Source: Alphaproteobacteria bacterium
GTDB lineage: Bacteria; Pseudomonadota; Alphaproteobacteria; Puniceispirillales; Marisalimonadaceae
NCBI GenBank assembly: GCA_004213885.1
Contig: SGYL01000004.1
Span: forward strand, 19,005 to 83,004
Reading direction: 5' to 3'
Length of the DNA: 64,000 bases
Below are positions 18,023 to 27,254 of this stretch, one piece after another. A model generated the notes under the pieces. The model was not told the DNA's origin and searched no databases. It saw only the letters and a list, made by a program, of their open reading frames with translations. How positions within the stretch are numbered: position 1 is the first letter of the stretch; each line of letters starts with the position of its first letter. Made by a program: the position numbers and the translations under genes.

Positions 18023-19975
18023 ATGTCAGACAAAAAAAAGAAAAAATTATTCTTAGAAAAAATAAACTCCCCTGAAGATTTAAAAAGTCTTAATATTGAA
18101 GATTTAAAAATTTTGTCCACAGAGTTGAGAGAGGAATTAATAGAGATTGTATCAAAAACTGGTGGCCATTTAGGAGCTGGTTTAGGTGTGGTTGAGTTAA
18201 CTGTAGCGCTTCATTTTGTATTTAATTCTCCAAAAGATAAATTGATTTGGGATGTAGGACATCAAGCTTATCCACATAAAATTTTAACTGGTAGAAGAAA
18301 AGATCTTCATACTTTAAGACAAAAAGATGGTATCTCTGGTTTTCTTAAAAGAAGTGAATCAATACATGATCATTTTGGTGCTGGACATTCGTCAACATCT
18401 ATTTCTGCTGGATTAGGTATGGCTGTAGCTAGAGATATCAAAAAAGAAAAAAATAAAATTATTGCTGTAATTGGTGATGGAGCTATGAGTGCTGGATTAG
18501 CATATGAAGGCATGAATAATGCAGGTATATTAGATAGCGATATGATTATCATTTTAAATGACAATAGGATGTCAATAGCGCCAGCAGTTGGTGCTTTAAG
18601 CAATTATTTGTCTAAAATAGTGTCTAGTGAACCCTTTAATTCTGTTAGAGAAATAGCAAAAAAAATGGTTGAAATTTTCCCTCAACAGATTGGTCAAACA
18701 GCAAAAAAAGCTGAGGACATAGCTAGAAATATTTTAACACAGGACAATACATTCTTTAGTCAAATGGGGATGTTTTATTTAGGCCCTATAGATGGTCACG
18801 ATGTTGAGACTTTAGTTAAGGTTTTAAAAAATTTAAATAGTGGGTCTAGACACGGACCTATTTTACTTCACGTTGTCACTGAAAAAGGAAAAGGTCATCC
18901 GTTTTCAAAAGTTTCGGATGAAAAATATCATGCTGTTTCAAAATTTAACGTTGTAACTGGAAATTCTATTAAATCATCTTCAAATGTTCCAACTTATACT
19001 GAAGTTTTTGCAGATACATTATGTAATATTGCAGAAGATAACGAAAAAATAACAGCTATTACAGCTGCTATGCCATCAGGCACAGGTCTTAACAAATTTA
19101 AAGAAAAATTTGAAAATAGATTTTTTGATGTTGGTATAGCTGAACAACATGCTGTTACATTTGCCGCTGGACTTGCGTCTCAAGGCATACAACCTTTTGT
19201 TGCAATATATTCTACTTTTCTTCAAAGAGCTTATGATCAAGTTATTCATGATGTAGTAATACAAAAATTACCTGTAAAATTTATGTTAGACAGAGCAGGC
19301 TTAGTTGGTGCAGATGGATCCACTCATGCTGGAGCTTTTGACCTAGCTTATCTACTTTGTTTACCAAATGTTGTTGTTATGGCTCCAAGCGATGAAAACG
19401 AATTAAAAGACATGGTTTATACATCCTCTTTATATAATTCGGGACCAATATTTTGCAGATATCCAAGAGGCGAAGCTACAGGAATGGAAATTTCAAAAAA
19501 GCTGCTAAAACTTCCAATTGGAAAAGGAAGAATAATAAAAGAAGGAACAGATATAGCTATTTTATCTATTGGAACTTTATTAGAAACAGCATTAGAAGTT
19601 TCAAAAAAGCTTGAATCTGAAGGATATGATGTAACTGTGGCTGATGCTAGATTTGCAAAGCCAATTGATGAAGATCTTTTATTAAATCTTTATAAAAATC
19701 ATAAAATTTTATTTATAGTTGAAGAGGGATCTAGGGGTGGTTTTTCCTCTCATTGCTTAAATATTATCACTTCAAGTAATTTGTTAAATACAAATTCTAA
19801 GATAATCAGAACTTTAAATTTACCAGATTTATTTCAAGAACATGCCTCTCAAAATGAACAATTAGTAGAAGCTAACTTAGATATAAATGGTATATATAAT
19901 AAGATTAAATTAGATATAGAATCTCAAAAATTTAAATTAAATTTAAAGATCAACAAAGGTTATAAAAATAACTAA
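18023..19975 (+). CDS. dxs: 1-deoxy-D-xylulose-5-phosphate synthase
   Basis: ThDP enzyme joining pyruvate and glyceraldehyde 3-phosphate, the entry step of the MEP pathway. At 650 residues it is a little longer than usual at the C-terminus. Motifs include GGHLGAGLGVVELT, WDVGHQAYPHKILTGR, the ThDP motif GDGAMSAGLAYEGMN with NDN, and the transketolase-like core FDVGIAEQHAVTFAAGLA. Its end overlaps the most likely start of tlyA. Confidence 0.97.
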   Translation: MSDKKKKKLFLEKINSPEDLKSLNIEDLKILSTELREELIEIVSKTGGHLGAGLGVVELTVALHFVFNSPKDKLIWDVGHQAYPHKILTGRRKDLHTLRQKDGISGFLKRSESIHDHFGAGHSSTSISAGLGMAVARDIKKEKNKIIAVIGDGAMSAGLAYEGMNNAGILDSDMIIILNDNRMSIAPAVGALSNYLSKIVSSEPFNSVREIAKKMVEIFPQQIGQTAKKAEDIARNILTQDNTFFSQMGMFYLGPIDGHDVETLVKVLKNLNSGSRHGPILLHVVTEKGKGHPFSKVSDEKYHAVSKFNVVTGNSIKSSSNVPTYTEVFADTLCNIAEDNEKITAITAAMPSGTGLNKFKEKFENRFFDVGIAEQHAVTFAAGLASQGIQPFVAIYSTFLQRAYDQVIHDVVIQKLPVKFMLDRAGLVGADGSTHAGAFDLAYLLCLPNVVVMAPSDENELKDMVYTSSLYNSGPIFCRYPRGEATGMEISKKLLKLPIGKGRIIKEGTDIAILSIGTLLETALEVSKKLESEGYDVTVADARFAKPIDEDLLLNLYKNHKILFIVEEGSRGGFSSHCLNIITSSNLLNTNSKIIRTLNLPDLFQEHASQNEQLVEANLDINGIYNKIKLDIESQKFKLNLKINKGYKNN

Positions 19976-20702
19976 AGTCCGTATTGATAAATTGCTCTTT
20001 GATAAAAATCTTGTGAAAAGCAGACAAGAAGCAATCGGACTAATTTTGTCAGGAAATGTATTTATTGACTCACAAAGGATTGATAAACCAGGCTTTAAAG
20101 TTGAAGTGAATTGTAATTTAATTTTAAAACAAAAAGATAAAATGTGGGTTTCACGTGGAGGCTACAAACTAGATCAAGCTATAAAAGAATTTAATATTGA
20201 TTGTACTGATATTGTAGCAATGGATATAGGTTCTAGTACGGGAGGTTTTACAGATGTATTAATTAGAAAAGGAGCAAACAAAGTTTATAGTGTCGATGTT
20301 GGTTATGGACAATTAGATTGGAATATTAGAAATAATACTTGTGTAAAGGTTCTAGAAAAAACAAATGCAAGGTATTTAGATAGTGATATAATTACTGATA
20401 AATTAGATGCTATTGTTTGTGATGTATCATTTATATCTTTAAAAAAAGTCATAAAACCAAATATTAAATTCTTAAAAAATAATGGCTGGATAATTAGTTT
20501 AATTAAGCCACAATTTGAAATTGGGAAAAACCTTTTAGGAAAAGGAGGTGTTGTAAAAAATGCTGAACACCATCAGATGGTTGTGGATGATATAAGAGCT
20601 TTTTTTGAAAATGAAATTGATATAAGTATAAATGGTATTATTGACAGTCCTATACTTGGGCCAAAAGGCAATAAAGAATTTCTAATTTATGGTAAAAAGT
20701 AA
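19968..20702 (+). CDS. tlyA: TlyA-family rRNA 2'-O-methyltransferase / haemolysin-like protein (non-ATG start)
   Basis: S4-domain plus Rossmann methyltransferase; family members methylate 16S and 23S rRNA riboses. The SAM site AMDIGSSTGGFTDVLI, the DVGYGQLDWNIRN segment and the catalytic-region CDVSFISLKK are clear. The first ATG/GTG/TTG codon is TTG at 19992, but the conserved S4 start (KVRIDKLLFDKNLVKSR) begins upstream of it. In frame upstream there are only ATA (19968) and ATT (19983). The ATA has AAAGG eight bases before it and gives MTKVRIDKLL, the expected N-terminus, so I used it. It overlaps the dxs stop, suggesting coupling. The product is firm; the start codon is inference. Confidence 0.85.
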   Translation: MTKVRIDKLLFDKNLVKSRQEAIGLILSGNVFIDSQRIDKPGFKVEVNCNLILKQKDKMWVSRGGYKLDQAIKEFNIDCTDIVAMDIGSSTGGFTDVLIRKGANKVYSVDVGYGQLDWNIRNNTCVKVLEKTNARYLDSDIITDKLDAIVCDVSFISLKKVIKPNIKFLKNNGWIISLIKPQFEIGKNLLGKGGVVKNAEHHQMVVDDIRAFFENEIDISINGIIDSPILGPKGNKEFLIYGKK

Positions 20703-20711
20703 TTTGAAAAT

Positions 20712-21806
20712 TTATTTAGCTAAAGAACCAATTTGTGCTTCATGCATCATAATTTGATCTACTAATATAATAGCCATCATAGCCTCAGCTATTGGTACAG
20801 CTCTAATTCCGACACAAGGATCATGTCTGCCTTTAGTAATAATTTTTGTGTTTTGATTTTGAGTATCAACCGAATTTTTTTCTATTAATATAGAGCTTGT
20901 TGGCTTTACAGCGAAGTTAGCAACTATTGGTTGACCTGTTGAAATTCCACCTAAAATTCCACCTGCGTTATTTGAATTGAAAATATAGCCACCATCATTA
21001 TCTGGGAATATTTCATCATTATTTTCACCTCCAGTAGATGATGCTGATTTAAAGCCTGATCCTATTTCTACCCCTTTTACAGCATTTATAGACATCAATC
21101 CTTCTGCAATTTGAGAATCAAGTTTTTTATAAATAGGACTCCCTAAACCTTTTGGAACATTTTCAGCTACAATTTCTATAATTGCACCAGTACTATTTCC
21201 ACTTTTTCTTAATGAATTCAAATCTTTTTCCCAAATTGGAACCGTTTCTTTGTCCGCACAAAAAAATGGGTTATTATCAACTTCATTCCATGAAAAATTG
21301 TCTTTGTTAATTTTGTTTTTTCCTATTTGAATTACATTAGCTTTAATAAATATTTTAGGAAATCGTTGTTGTAGTATTTTGAAAGCAATTGCTCCAGCAG
21401 CAACTCTCACAGCTGTTTCTCTTGCACTTGATCTTCCACCACCTCTATAATCACGAATTTTATATTTTTCATGGTATGTTATATCGGCATGACTTGGTCT
21501 AAATTTATTAGAAATTTCGTTATAATCTTTACTTCTTTGATCTTCATTTTTTATATTTAATGCAATAGGATGACCAGTTGTTTTACTTTCAAAAACACCT
21601 GAAAGAATTTCGACTTTATCGCTTTCTTTCCTTTGACTTACAAATTTTGATTGCCCAGGTTTCCTTCTATCAAGAAGTTTTTGGATATCTTTTTCATTAA
21701 GGCCAATATTTGGTGGAACTCCATCTACTATGCATCCAATAGCTGGTCCATGGCTTTCACCATAGCTTGTAAATCTAAACAAATTACCAAATGAGTTATA
21801 TGACAT
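20712..21806 (-). CDS. aroC: Chorismate synthase
   Basis: Last enzyme of the shikimate pathway, converting EPSP to chorismate with reduced FMN. It has 364 residues. All three family signatures are visible: [16 protein letters not shown] near the N-terminus, the internal [19 protein letters not shown], and [18 protein letters not shown] near the end. It starts four bases after the fabI stop, so the two form an operon. Confidence 0.98.
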   Translation of the reverse strand: MSYNSFGNLFRFTSYGESHGPAIGCIVDGVPPNIGLNEKDIQKLLDRRKPGQSKFVSQRKESDKVEILSGVFESKTTGHPIALNIKNEDQRSKDYNEISNKFRPSHADITYHEKYKIRDYRGGGRSSARETAVRVAAGAIAFKILQQRFPKIFIKANVIQIGKNKINKDNFSWNEVDNNPFFCADKETVPIWEKDLNSLRKSGNSTGAIIEIVAENVPKGLGSPIYKKLDSQIAEGLMSINAVKGVEIGSGFKSASSTGGENNDEIFPDNDGGYIFNSNNAGGILGGISTGQPIVANFAVKPTSSILIEKNSVDTQNQNTKIITKGRHDPCVGIRAVPIAEAMMAIILVDQIMMHEAQIGSLAK

Positions 21807-21810
21807 TATA

Positions 21811-22623
21811 TTAATTATTCTTAGGAGGTGTCATGTCTGGAGCATCAATTGCTTTCATTCCCACAACATGATAACCACAATCCACATGATGAGTTTCACC
21901 AGACACACCTGTTGACATATCAGAAAGCAGGTATACAGCACTGCCACCAACATCGTTTAATGTAACATTTCTTTTCATTGGTGAATTATACTCATTCCAT
22001 TTTAAAATATACCTAAAATCTCCAATTCCACTTGCTGCAAGAGTTTTAATTGGCCCTGCAGAAATACTATTCACTCTAATTTGATCTTTACCTAAATCCG
22101 TAGCTAAGTATCTAACAGAAGCTTCAAGAGCAGATTTAGCTAACCCCATAACGTTATAATGTGGCATCACTTTTTCAGCACCATAATAACTTAAAGTTAA
22201 TAATGATCCACCATCGGGCATCATTATAGCTGCTCGTCGAGCAATTGCTGTAAATGAATATACTGAAATATCCATAGTATTTAAAAAATTTTCCCTTGAT
22301 GTATCGATATATTCACCTTTTAGTTCATCTTTATCTGAGAAAGCAATAGCATGAACTAAAAAATCAATTTTAGGCCATTTTTTTTTTAGCTCATTAAAAG
22401 TATTATCTATATCTTTATCGTTTGAGACATCGCAAGGAAGAACTATATCAGAATTTACGCTATCTGCTAATGGAATAACTCTTTTTTTTAGTGCTTCACC
22501 TTGATAAGTAAATGCAAGCTCTCCACCTTGGTCGGCAATAGCTTTAGCAATTCCCCAACCAATAGACTTGTCATTAGCAACTCCCATTACTAAGCCACGT
22601 TTATCTTTCATTAAATTGTTCAT
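21811..22623 (-). CDS. fabI: Enoyl-[acyl-carrier-protein] reductase (NADH), FabI
   Basis: Final reductase of each fatty acid elongation cycle. It has 270 residues. The FabI-type cofactor motif is [15 protein letters not shown], and the active site is Y146, Y156 and K163 in the FabI spacing Y-x6-K ([12 protein letters not shown]). A second in-frame ATG at codon 5 ([10 protein letters not shown]) could also be the start. It precedes aroC and follows the glycine-zipper gene on the same strand. Confidence 0.96.
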   Translation of the reverse strand: MNNLMKDKRGLVMGVANDKSIGWGIAKAIADQGGELAFTYQGEALKKRVIPLADSVNSDIVLPCDVSNDKDIDNTFNELKKKWPKIDFLVHAIAFSDKDELKGEYIDTSRENFLNTMDISVYSFTAIARRAAIMMPDGGSLLTLSYYGAEKVMPHYNVMGLAKSALEASVRYLATDLGKDQIRVNSISAGPIKTLAASGIGDFRYILKWNEYNSPMKRNVTLNDVGGSAVYLLSDMSTGVSGETHHVDCGYHVVGMKAIDAPDMTPPKNN

Positions 22624-22695
22624 ATAGATACACTTTTTATAAATTTATTTACTATAATAGATTATTATAAATTTAAACAGATAAAATTATTTAAA

Positions 22696-23223
22696 TTAAT
22701 CTAAGGAATAACTAACTTTTTTTCTAATGCCTATTGTATCACCGGGATTATAAGACTTATTACTTATGAATTCTAAAATTTCGCCGTCAACGTCAATATT
22801 CAATTTGTAACCTGTTATTTGCTCGGATGTCTCTGTATATGTAATATTTTGAATTTTACAAACTTCTTTTTCAACAAATTCATTATTGTTTGCTCTAGCT
22901 TGTTTATCATTTCTTACTATTTCTGAACCAATCAAGGCGCCTATAGCAGTAGATCCCTGTTTCCCACCACCTTCACCAATTTTATTTCCAATTGCACCTC
23001 CAATTAAAGCTCCAATTAAATTATCAGCTCCAAACCCTTGAGAAGCTTTTTGTACAGGAACTCTTTTAATTTCGCACACTTTTTCTCTTTTAGGTATATT
23101 CTGAGTTACATATTTTTTTAAAACTTCTACTGATTCTACATATCCATTTGTTAGCGTAGTTATTGTTTTTGAGAAGCTAACAGTAGATAAAAATATAAAT
23201 AAAACACTAAATATAAATTTCAT
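22696..23223 (-). CDS. Glycine-zipper 2TM domain protein, exported
   Basis: A 175-residue exported protein of the rickettsial 17-kDa antigen-like family. A signal peptide (about residues 1-19, MKFIFSVLFIFLSTVSFS) is followed by a glycine zipper at about residues 66-100 (GALIGGAIGNKIGEGG, then TAIGALIGSEIV). No lipobox cysteine is seen after the signal. Two cysteines (in CEIKRV and CKIQNI) could form a disulfide. Family members are cell-envelope proteins; the precise role is unknown. It may share a transcript with fabI, 72 AT-rich bases away. Confidence 0.82.
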   Translation of the reverse strand: MKFIFSVLFIFLSTVSFSKTITTLTNGYVESVEVLKKYVTQNIPKREKVCEIKRVPVQKASQGFGADNLIGALIGGAIGNKIGEGGGKQGSTAIGALIGSEIVRNDKQARANNNEFVEKEVCKIQNITYTETSEQITGYKLNIDVDGEILEFISNKSYNPGDTIGIRKKVSYSLD

Positions 23224-23293
23224 TACTTTAATTCCTTATAAATTAAATTATATATTACTTACAAATATGGCAAAAATTTGAACATAATAAATC

Positions 23294-23887
23294 ATGGAAT
23301 TAAATAAAAAAATAGACCCAATCGAACTATTTCAAAAATGGTTCAAAGAAGCACAAGATAGAGAAATCAGAGATCCTAACGCTATGCAAATAGCTACTGT
23401 ATCTAAAAATGGATTTCCATCTGTAAGAACAGTTTTATTGAAAGATATTATTAATAGAAACTTTGTTTTTTATACAAATTATGAAAGCAGAAAATCTAGA
23501 GAGATCTTTGAAACAGGTAAAGTTGCAATATGTTTTTATTGGAAGTCTATAAATCGTCAAGTAAGGGTTGTCGGTGAAATTGATAAAATCCCCGAAAAAG
23601 TATCAGATCAATATTTTGAAAGTCGATCATTAGGTAGTAGAATAGGGGCCTGGGCTTCTATTCAATCACAACCGTTAAAAAATAGAGAGACGTTATTAAA
23701 AAGAGTTGAAGAGTTCAAAAATAAATTTGATGAGAATGTACCAAGACCAAAGCATTGGGGTGGATTCAAAATTGTACCAAATGAGTTTGAATTTTGGCAA
23801 GATGGAGATTTTAGATTACATGATAGATTTATTTTAAAACCATCAGATCACCCTAATCTTTGGGAATGCCAGAGATATTATCCTTAG
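23294..23887 (+). CDS. pdxH: Pyridoxamine 5'-phosphate oxidase
   Basis: FMN enzyme forming pyridoxal phosphate from the pyridoxine or pyridoxamine phosphates. Its 197 residues match the short form. Conserved parts are DPNAMQIATVSKNGFPSVR, FVFYTNYESRKSREI, the QVRVVGEI strand, and the C-terminal signature FEFWQDGDFRLHDRF. The last 35 bases overlap the end of the MFS gene on the other strand. Confidence 0.96.
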   Translation: MELNKKIDPIELFQKWFKEAQDREIRDPNAMQIATVSKNGFPSVRTVLLKDIINRNFVFYTNYESRKSREIFETGKVAICFYWKSINRQVRVVGEIDKIPEKVSDQYFESRSLGSRIGAWASIQSQPLKNRETLLKRVEEFKNKFDENVPRPKHWGGFKIVPNEFEFWQDGDFRLHDRFILKPSDHPNLWECQRYYP

Positions 23888-25109
23888 TACTTTGAAAATA
23901 TGTCATAATAAAATAATTAATTAATAAAACTATTATTAACCCAAGAAAAATACCAAAGCTTACCTGGTAAGAGAATAATGAGTAGCCAGTCATTTTGCCT
24001 GGCTCAATAAACTGCATTATTGCTCCTATTGCATATTGAGCAATGAAGGCAACCATAAATGTTATTAAATTTACAGCTGTTGAAACTCTTCCTGCATAAT
24101 TTAATGGAAAATAGTCACTTAATCCTGAATATGATAATGTTGCACAAAAAGAGGTTAAGCTAAACAAAACCCAAGGCCATATTGCTTTTGGAAGTAACCC
24201 AAAAGTTATAACAGCAGTTGGGATAATTAATATAATTATCATTACAACCATGACACTAATTGTTGAAATATTTTTTTGTCTTAAATTATCTGATATGATA
24301 CCCATAAGTATTATTCCAATTGTCATAGATATTGTGAATAAAAAGAGGATTTCAGCTATTTCTGTTTGACTGAATTTTCCAACATCAGCAAGCCATGGCC
24401 CTGCCCATAAGCCTTGAATTGCCATTGTTGTTCCACCTACTAAACCTGCTAAAGGGCCAGCTCTCCAAAAATGATAGTTAGTGTAAATTATCTTAAGTAC
24501 TTTTAATACTGGTTCTTCTTTTTCATATGTGATTTTTTTTTCTGGTACAATTATAAAAATTAAAAAACCAACTATTAAGGTTGTTAAAGATAAAGCAAAA
24601 TAAATAGTTCTCCAATCAGTTATTTGAAGTAGATATTCTAAAGGTGATGATGCTGAGATTGCTCCTAACCCTCCCACAGCTAAAAATAATGCAACTAATA
24701 AACTTAGTCGTTCTTTTGGAAACCAAATAGACATCGCTTTAAAAGCACCCATTAGAGCACCAGAAACGCCTAAGCCTATTAAACCTCTTCCTACCGTTAA
24801 AGAAAATACAGTATCACCTAATGCAAATAATGATGCACCCAATGATGCTATAACAAACAAAACGGTTTGTACTTTTCTTGCTCCAAATTTATCAAGTAGA
24901 ATTCCTAATGGTAATTGAAATAAAGCAAATGTTAAAAAATAAACTGAAGTAATTAGGCCGAGTTGTTCCGCATTAATTCCTAAGTCTTGGTTAAGATAAG
25001 GAGCTAAAATTGCATTAGTAGATCTGTAAACATATGACAAAAAGTAACCAGCTGAAAATGGCAAAAAGACAAATAACATTTTTTGAGTTAGTGTGCTTGG
25101 ATTTTTCAT
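23853..25109 (-). CDS. Major facilitator superfamily transporter
   Basis: A 418-residue membrane protein with 12 predicted helices in two halves. The N-terminal half has the loop 2-3 MFS motif variant LLDKFGARKVQ, and the middle cytoplasmic loop follows helix 6 (VPEKKITYEKEEP). The start resembles YnfM/NarK-like and sugar-phosphate-type MFS proteins, but the substrate cannot be told. It converges with pdxH and overlaps it by 35 bases. Confidence 0.85.
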   Translation of the reverse strand: MKNPSTLTQKMLFVFLPFSAGYFLSYVYRSTNAILAPYLNQDLGINAEQLGLITSVYFLTFALFQLPLGILLDKFGARKVQTVLFVIASLGASLFALGDTVFSLTVGRGLIGLGVSGALMGAFKAMSIWFPKERLSLLVALFLAVGGLGAISASSPLEYLLQITDWRTIYFALSLTTLIVGFLIFIIVPEKKITYEKEEPVLKVLKIIYTNYHFWRAGPLAGLVGGTTMAIQGLWAGPWLADVGKFSQTEIAEILFLFTISMTIGIILMGIISDNLRQKNISTISVMVVMIIILIIPTAVITFGLLPKAIWPWVLFSLTSFCATLSYSGLSDYFPLNYAGRVSTAVNLITFMVAFIAQYAIGAIMQFIEPGKMTGYSLFSYQVSFGIFLGLIIVLLINYFIMTYFQSTKDNISGIPKD

Positions 25110-25179
25110 TTAAATATATATCTATAGAAACATTTGTTTTTTAGTTTTTATTCATTATACTCAAACACATTATTAAACA

Positions 25180-26367
25180 ATGAATATTTCAGAAAACATT
25201 AAAAAGATTCATGAAGAGGTTACCACTTGGAGACATGAACTTCACGCTAATCCAGAACTTTGTTATGAAGAAAATTGGACTGCAGAGTTTATTACTGAAA
25301 AGCTAAAATCATTTGGGATAGAAGTTCATAATAAGATTGGAAAAACAGGAGTTATAGGTGTTTTAAAAGGATCTAACTCTCAAGAACATAAAAGTAATCG
25401 TTCAATAGGTTTAAGAGCTGATATGGATGCACTTCCCATTGAAGAAGAAAATGATTTTAACTATAAGTCAAAGTTTTTAGGAAAAATGCATGCTTGTGGT
25501 CATGACGGACATGTTGCTATGCTTCTTGGTGCAGCAAAAATTCTTTCAAAAGAAAAAAAATTCAGTGGTACAGTATATTTTATTTTTCAACCAGCTGAAG
25601 AAGGCGGCGGCGGTGGTTTAAAAATGATTAATGATGGTCTTTTTGATAATTTTCCAATGGAAAGTGTTTGGGGGTTACATAACTGGCCAGGTTTAGATGT
25701 TGGAGAAATAGCTGTTCACAAAGGTCCCGTAATGGCGTCATTTGATCAATTCAGAGTATTAATTAATGGTGTTGGAGGTCATGCTGCTTCTCCACATCAT
25801 GCATCTGATCCAATAATTGCTACTTCTGGCGTGATACAATCTTTGCAGCAAATAGTTTCTAGAAAACAAAATCCTCTTGATCCAGTTGTTGTTTCCGTTA
25901 CTAAAATAGAATCTGGTACAGCTTTTAATATTATTCCACAAGATGCTAATTTTATTGGAACAATAAGAACATTGAATCCTAAAACAAGATCCTTAGTTAA
26001 AGAACAATTTATTGATATTTGCAATTCGACTGCAAATGCTTACGGTTGTACTGCAAAGGTTGAAATTAATGAGGGTTATCCTGTTACTATTAATACTTCG
26101 ATGGAAAGTGACATTGCTATTGAAGTTGCAAAAAAAGTAGTTAAAACGAAAGATGTTAAAGATAATCTTGTACCATCTATGGGTGCTGAAGATTTTGCTT
26201 ACATGCTTGAAAAAAAACCAGGAGCTTATATATGGTTAGGAGCAGGTGAAGGGAAAAGTGGTTGTATGTTACATAATTCAAAATATGATTTTAACGATGA
26301 AATTATTCCATTAGGTGTTTCTTACTGGTATAATCTTGTTCAAAATCAGTTGTCGGTAGAAAGTTGA
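25180..26367 (+). CDS. M20-family amidohydrolase (hippurate hydrolase-like)
   Basis: Zinc or manganese amidohydrolase cleaving N-acyl amino acids or related amides. The 395-residue chain shows RADMDALPIEE, the metal motif HACGHDGH (104-111), the catalytic PAEEGGGG, the dimerisation-domain GVGGHAASPHHASDP and the C-terminal ligand motif SMGAEDFAYML. No signal peptide is seen, so it is cytoplasmic. Substrates vary widely (hippurate, N-acetyl amino acids, indole-acetyl amino acids). A small membrane protein gene follows ten bases later. Confidence 0.92.
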   Translation: MNISENIKKIHEEVTTWRHELHANPELCYEENWTAEFITEKLKSFGIEVHNKIGKTGVIGVLKGSNSQEHKSNRSIGLRADMDALPIEEENDFNYKSKFLGKMHACGHDGHVAMLLGAAKILSKEKKFSGTVYFIFQPAEEGGGGGLKMINDGLFDNFPMESVWGLHNWPGLDVGEIAVHKGPVMASFDQFRVLINGVGGHAASPHHASDPIIATSGVIQSLQQIVSRKQNPLDPVVVSVTKIESGTAFNIIPQDANFIGTIRTLNPKTRSLVKEQFIDICNSTANAYGCTAKVEINEGYPVTINTSMESDIAIEVAKKVVKTKDVKDNLVPSMGAEDFAYMLEKKPGAYIWLGAGEGKSGCMLHNSKYDFNDEIIPLGVSYWYNLVQNQLSVES

Positions 26368-26377
26368 TTTTATACTT

Positions 26378-26644
26378 ATGTTTTCTACCAAAAATAAGAT
26401 AATTATATCTCTTTTTTTAGCAGTATTATTTCTTGTATTATATTTTGCTATTAAACTATGGTTTAATTGGGATTTTATAAGTATTAGTAATCACGGATTT
26501 TTTGCTATTATAATTTGCATTGTTATGTCTTTTATTATTGGCTCAGGTTTAATGACCTTAGCATTTTTTTCATCAAAACATGGTTATGACGAAAATGTTG
26601 ACCATGATCTAGAGTCATTAATAGATAAATATAAAAAATCTTAA
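26378..26644 (+). CDS. Conserved-looking small membrane protein, unknown function
   Basis: An 88-residue protein with two hydrophobic helices (about residues 9-27 and 41-64). A short cytoplasmic tail follows, starting FFSSKHGYDENVDHD, charged and ending KYKKS. I do not recognise a named family, though the GLMTLAFFSSKHGYDE pattern resembles small hypothetical proteins of alphaproteobacteria. It starts ten bases after the M20 hydrolase and is probably co-transcribed with it. Confidence 0.7.
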   Translation: MFSTKNKIIISLFLAVLFLVLYFAIKLWFNWDFISISNHGFFAIIICIVMSFIIGSGLMTLAFFSSKHGYDENVDHDLESLIDKYKKS

Positions 26645-26661
26645 TATTTTTTTAATTATTG

Positions 26662-26690
26662 TTGAAAAAACTTTTCAATCATCTTTTTTT
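26662..26690 (+). terminator. Possible weak intrinsic terminator before umuD
   Basis: A perfect 7-bp inverted repeat, TTGAAAA and TTTTCAA with a three-base loop (26662-26678), is followed by five bases and then seven Ts (26684-26690). It would separate the M20/small-membrane-protein unit from umuDC. The stem is nearly all A-T, so it is weak. Confidence 0.3.
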
Positions 26691-26701
26691 ATGTATAAAT
26701 A

Positions 26702-26716
26702 GAACAAAACATGAAC
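26702..26716 (+). promoter_or_regulatory. LexA operator (SOS box) of umuDC
   Basis: GAAC at 26702-26705 and GAAC at 26713-26716 are separated by exactly seven bases. This is the direct-repeat LexA box GAAC-N7-GAAC (GTTC-N7-GTTC on the other strand) known from alphaproteobacteria. It lies 13 bases before the umuD ATG, just after a possible -10 box TATAAA (26694-26699), where LexA would block initiation. Confidence 0.85.
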
Positions 26717-26729
26717 AAAGAGGAATTAA

Positions 26730-27239
26730 ATGATTGAAAGTATAGAAAAAACAAAAGAGATATTAATTTTAAATGGACATTATTCACCTCAAGATAGTGT
26801 TAAAATATTTGATTTACCTAATTTTTTGAAAGATGAAGTGGTTCATTCAGATTCAGAATTACCCTTGTATAGTTGTAAAATATCTGCTGGGTTTCCTTCA
26901 CCTGCAGATGATCATTTAGAAAGAAATTTAGATTTAAATAGCCATTTAGTTAAACATCCAGCTGCAACTTTTTTTGTTCGTGTCACTGGAGATTCTATGA
27001 TCGGCGCTGGAATTAATGATAATGATATATTGATAGTAGATAGAAGTTTAAAACCTTCACATGGCAAAATAGTTATTGCTGTAGTTGATGGTCACATGAC
27101 TGTTAAAAGGCTATATAAAGAATCTGGAAAATTAATTTTAATGCCAGAGAATACTTTATATAAACCAATTGAGATACAAGAAGATATGAACATTGAAATT
27201 TGGGGAGTAGTTGTTACAGCTATTCATTCTGTTTACTAA
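26730..27239 (+). CDS. umuD: UmuD-type LexA-fold autoprotease, DNA polymerase V subunit
   Basis: S24-family self-cleaving protein that becomes UmuD' on RecA filaments and activates UmuC for translesion synthesis. The 169-residue chain aligns with UmuD through GFPSPADDHLERNLDLN. The expected cleavage point is A53-G54. The catalytic serine is S89 in GDSM and the lysine K126 in TVKRL. There is no DNA-binding N-terminal domain, so it is not LexA itself. The N-terminal arm is about 25 residues longer than in E. coli UmuD. A LexA box sits just upstream and umuC starts 15 bases downstream. Confidence 0.94.
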   Translation: MIESIEKTKEILILNGHYSPQDSVKIFDLPNFLKDEVVHSDSELPLYSCKISAGFPSPADDHLERNLDLNSHLVKHPAATFFVRVTGDSMIGAGINDNDILIVDRSLKPSHGKIVIAVVDGHMTVKRLYKESGKLILMPENTLYKPIEIQEDMNIEIWGVVVTAIHSVY

Positions 27240-27254
27240 AAAAGGTAAACAAAA

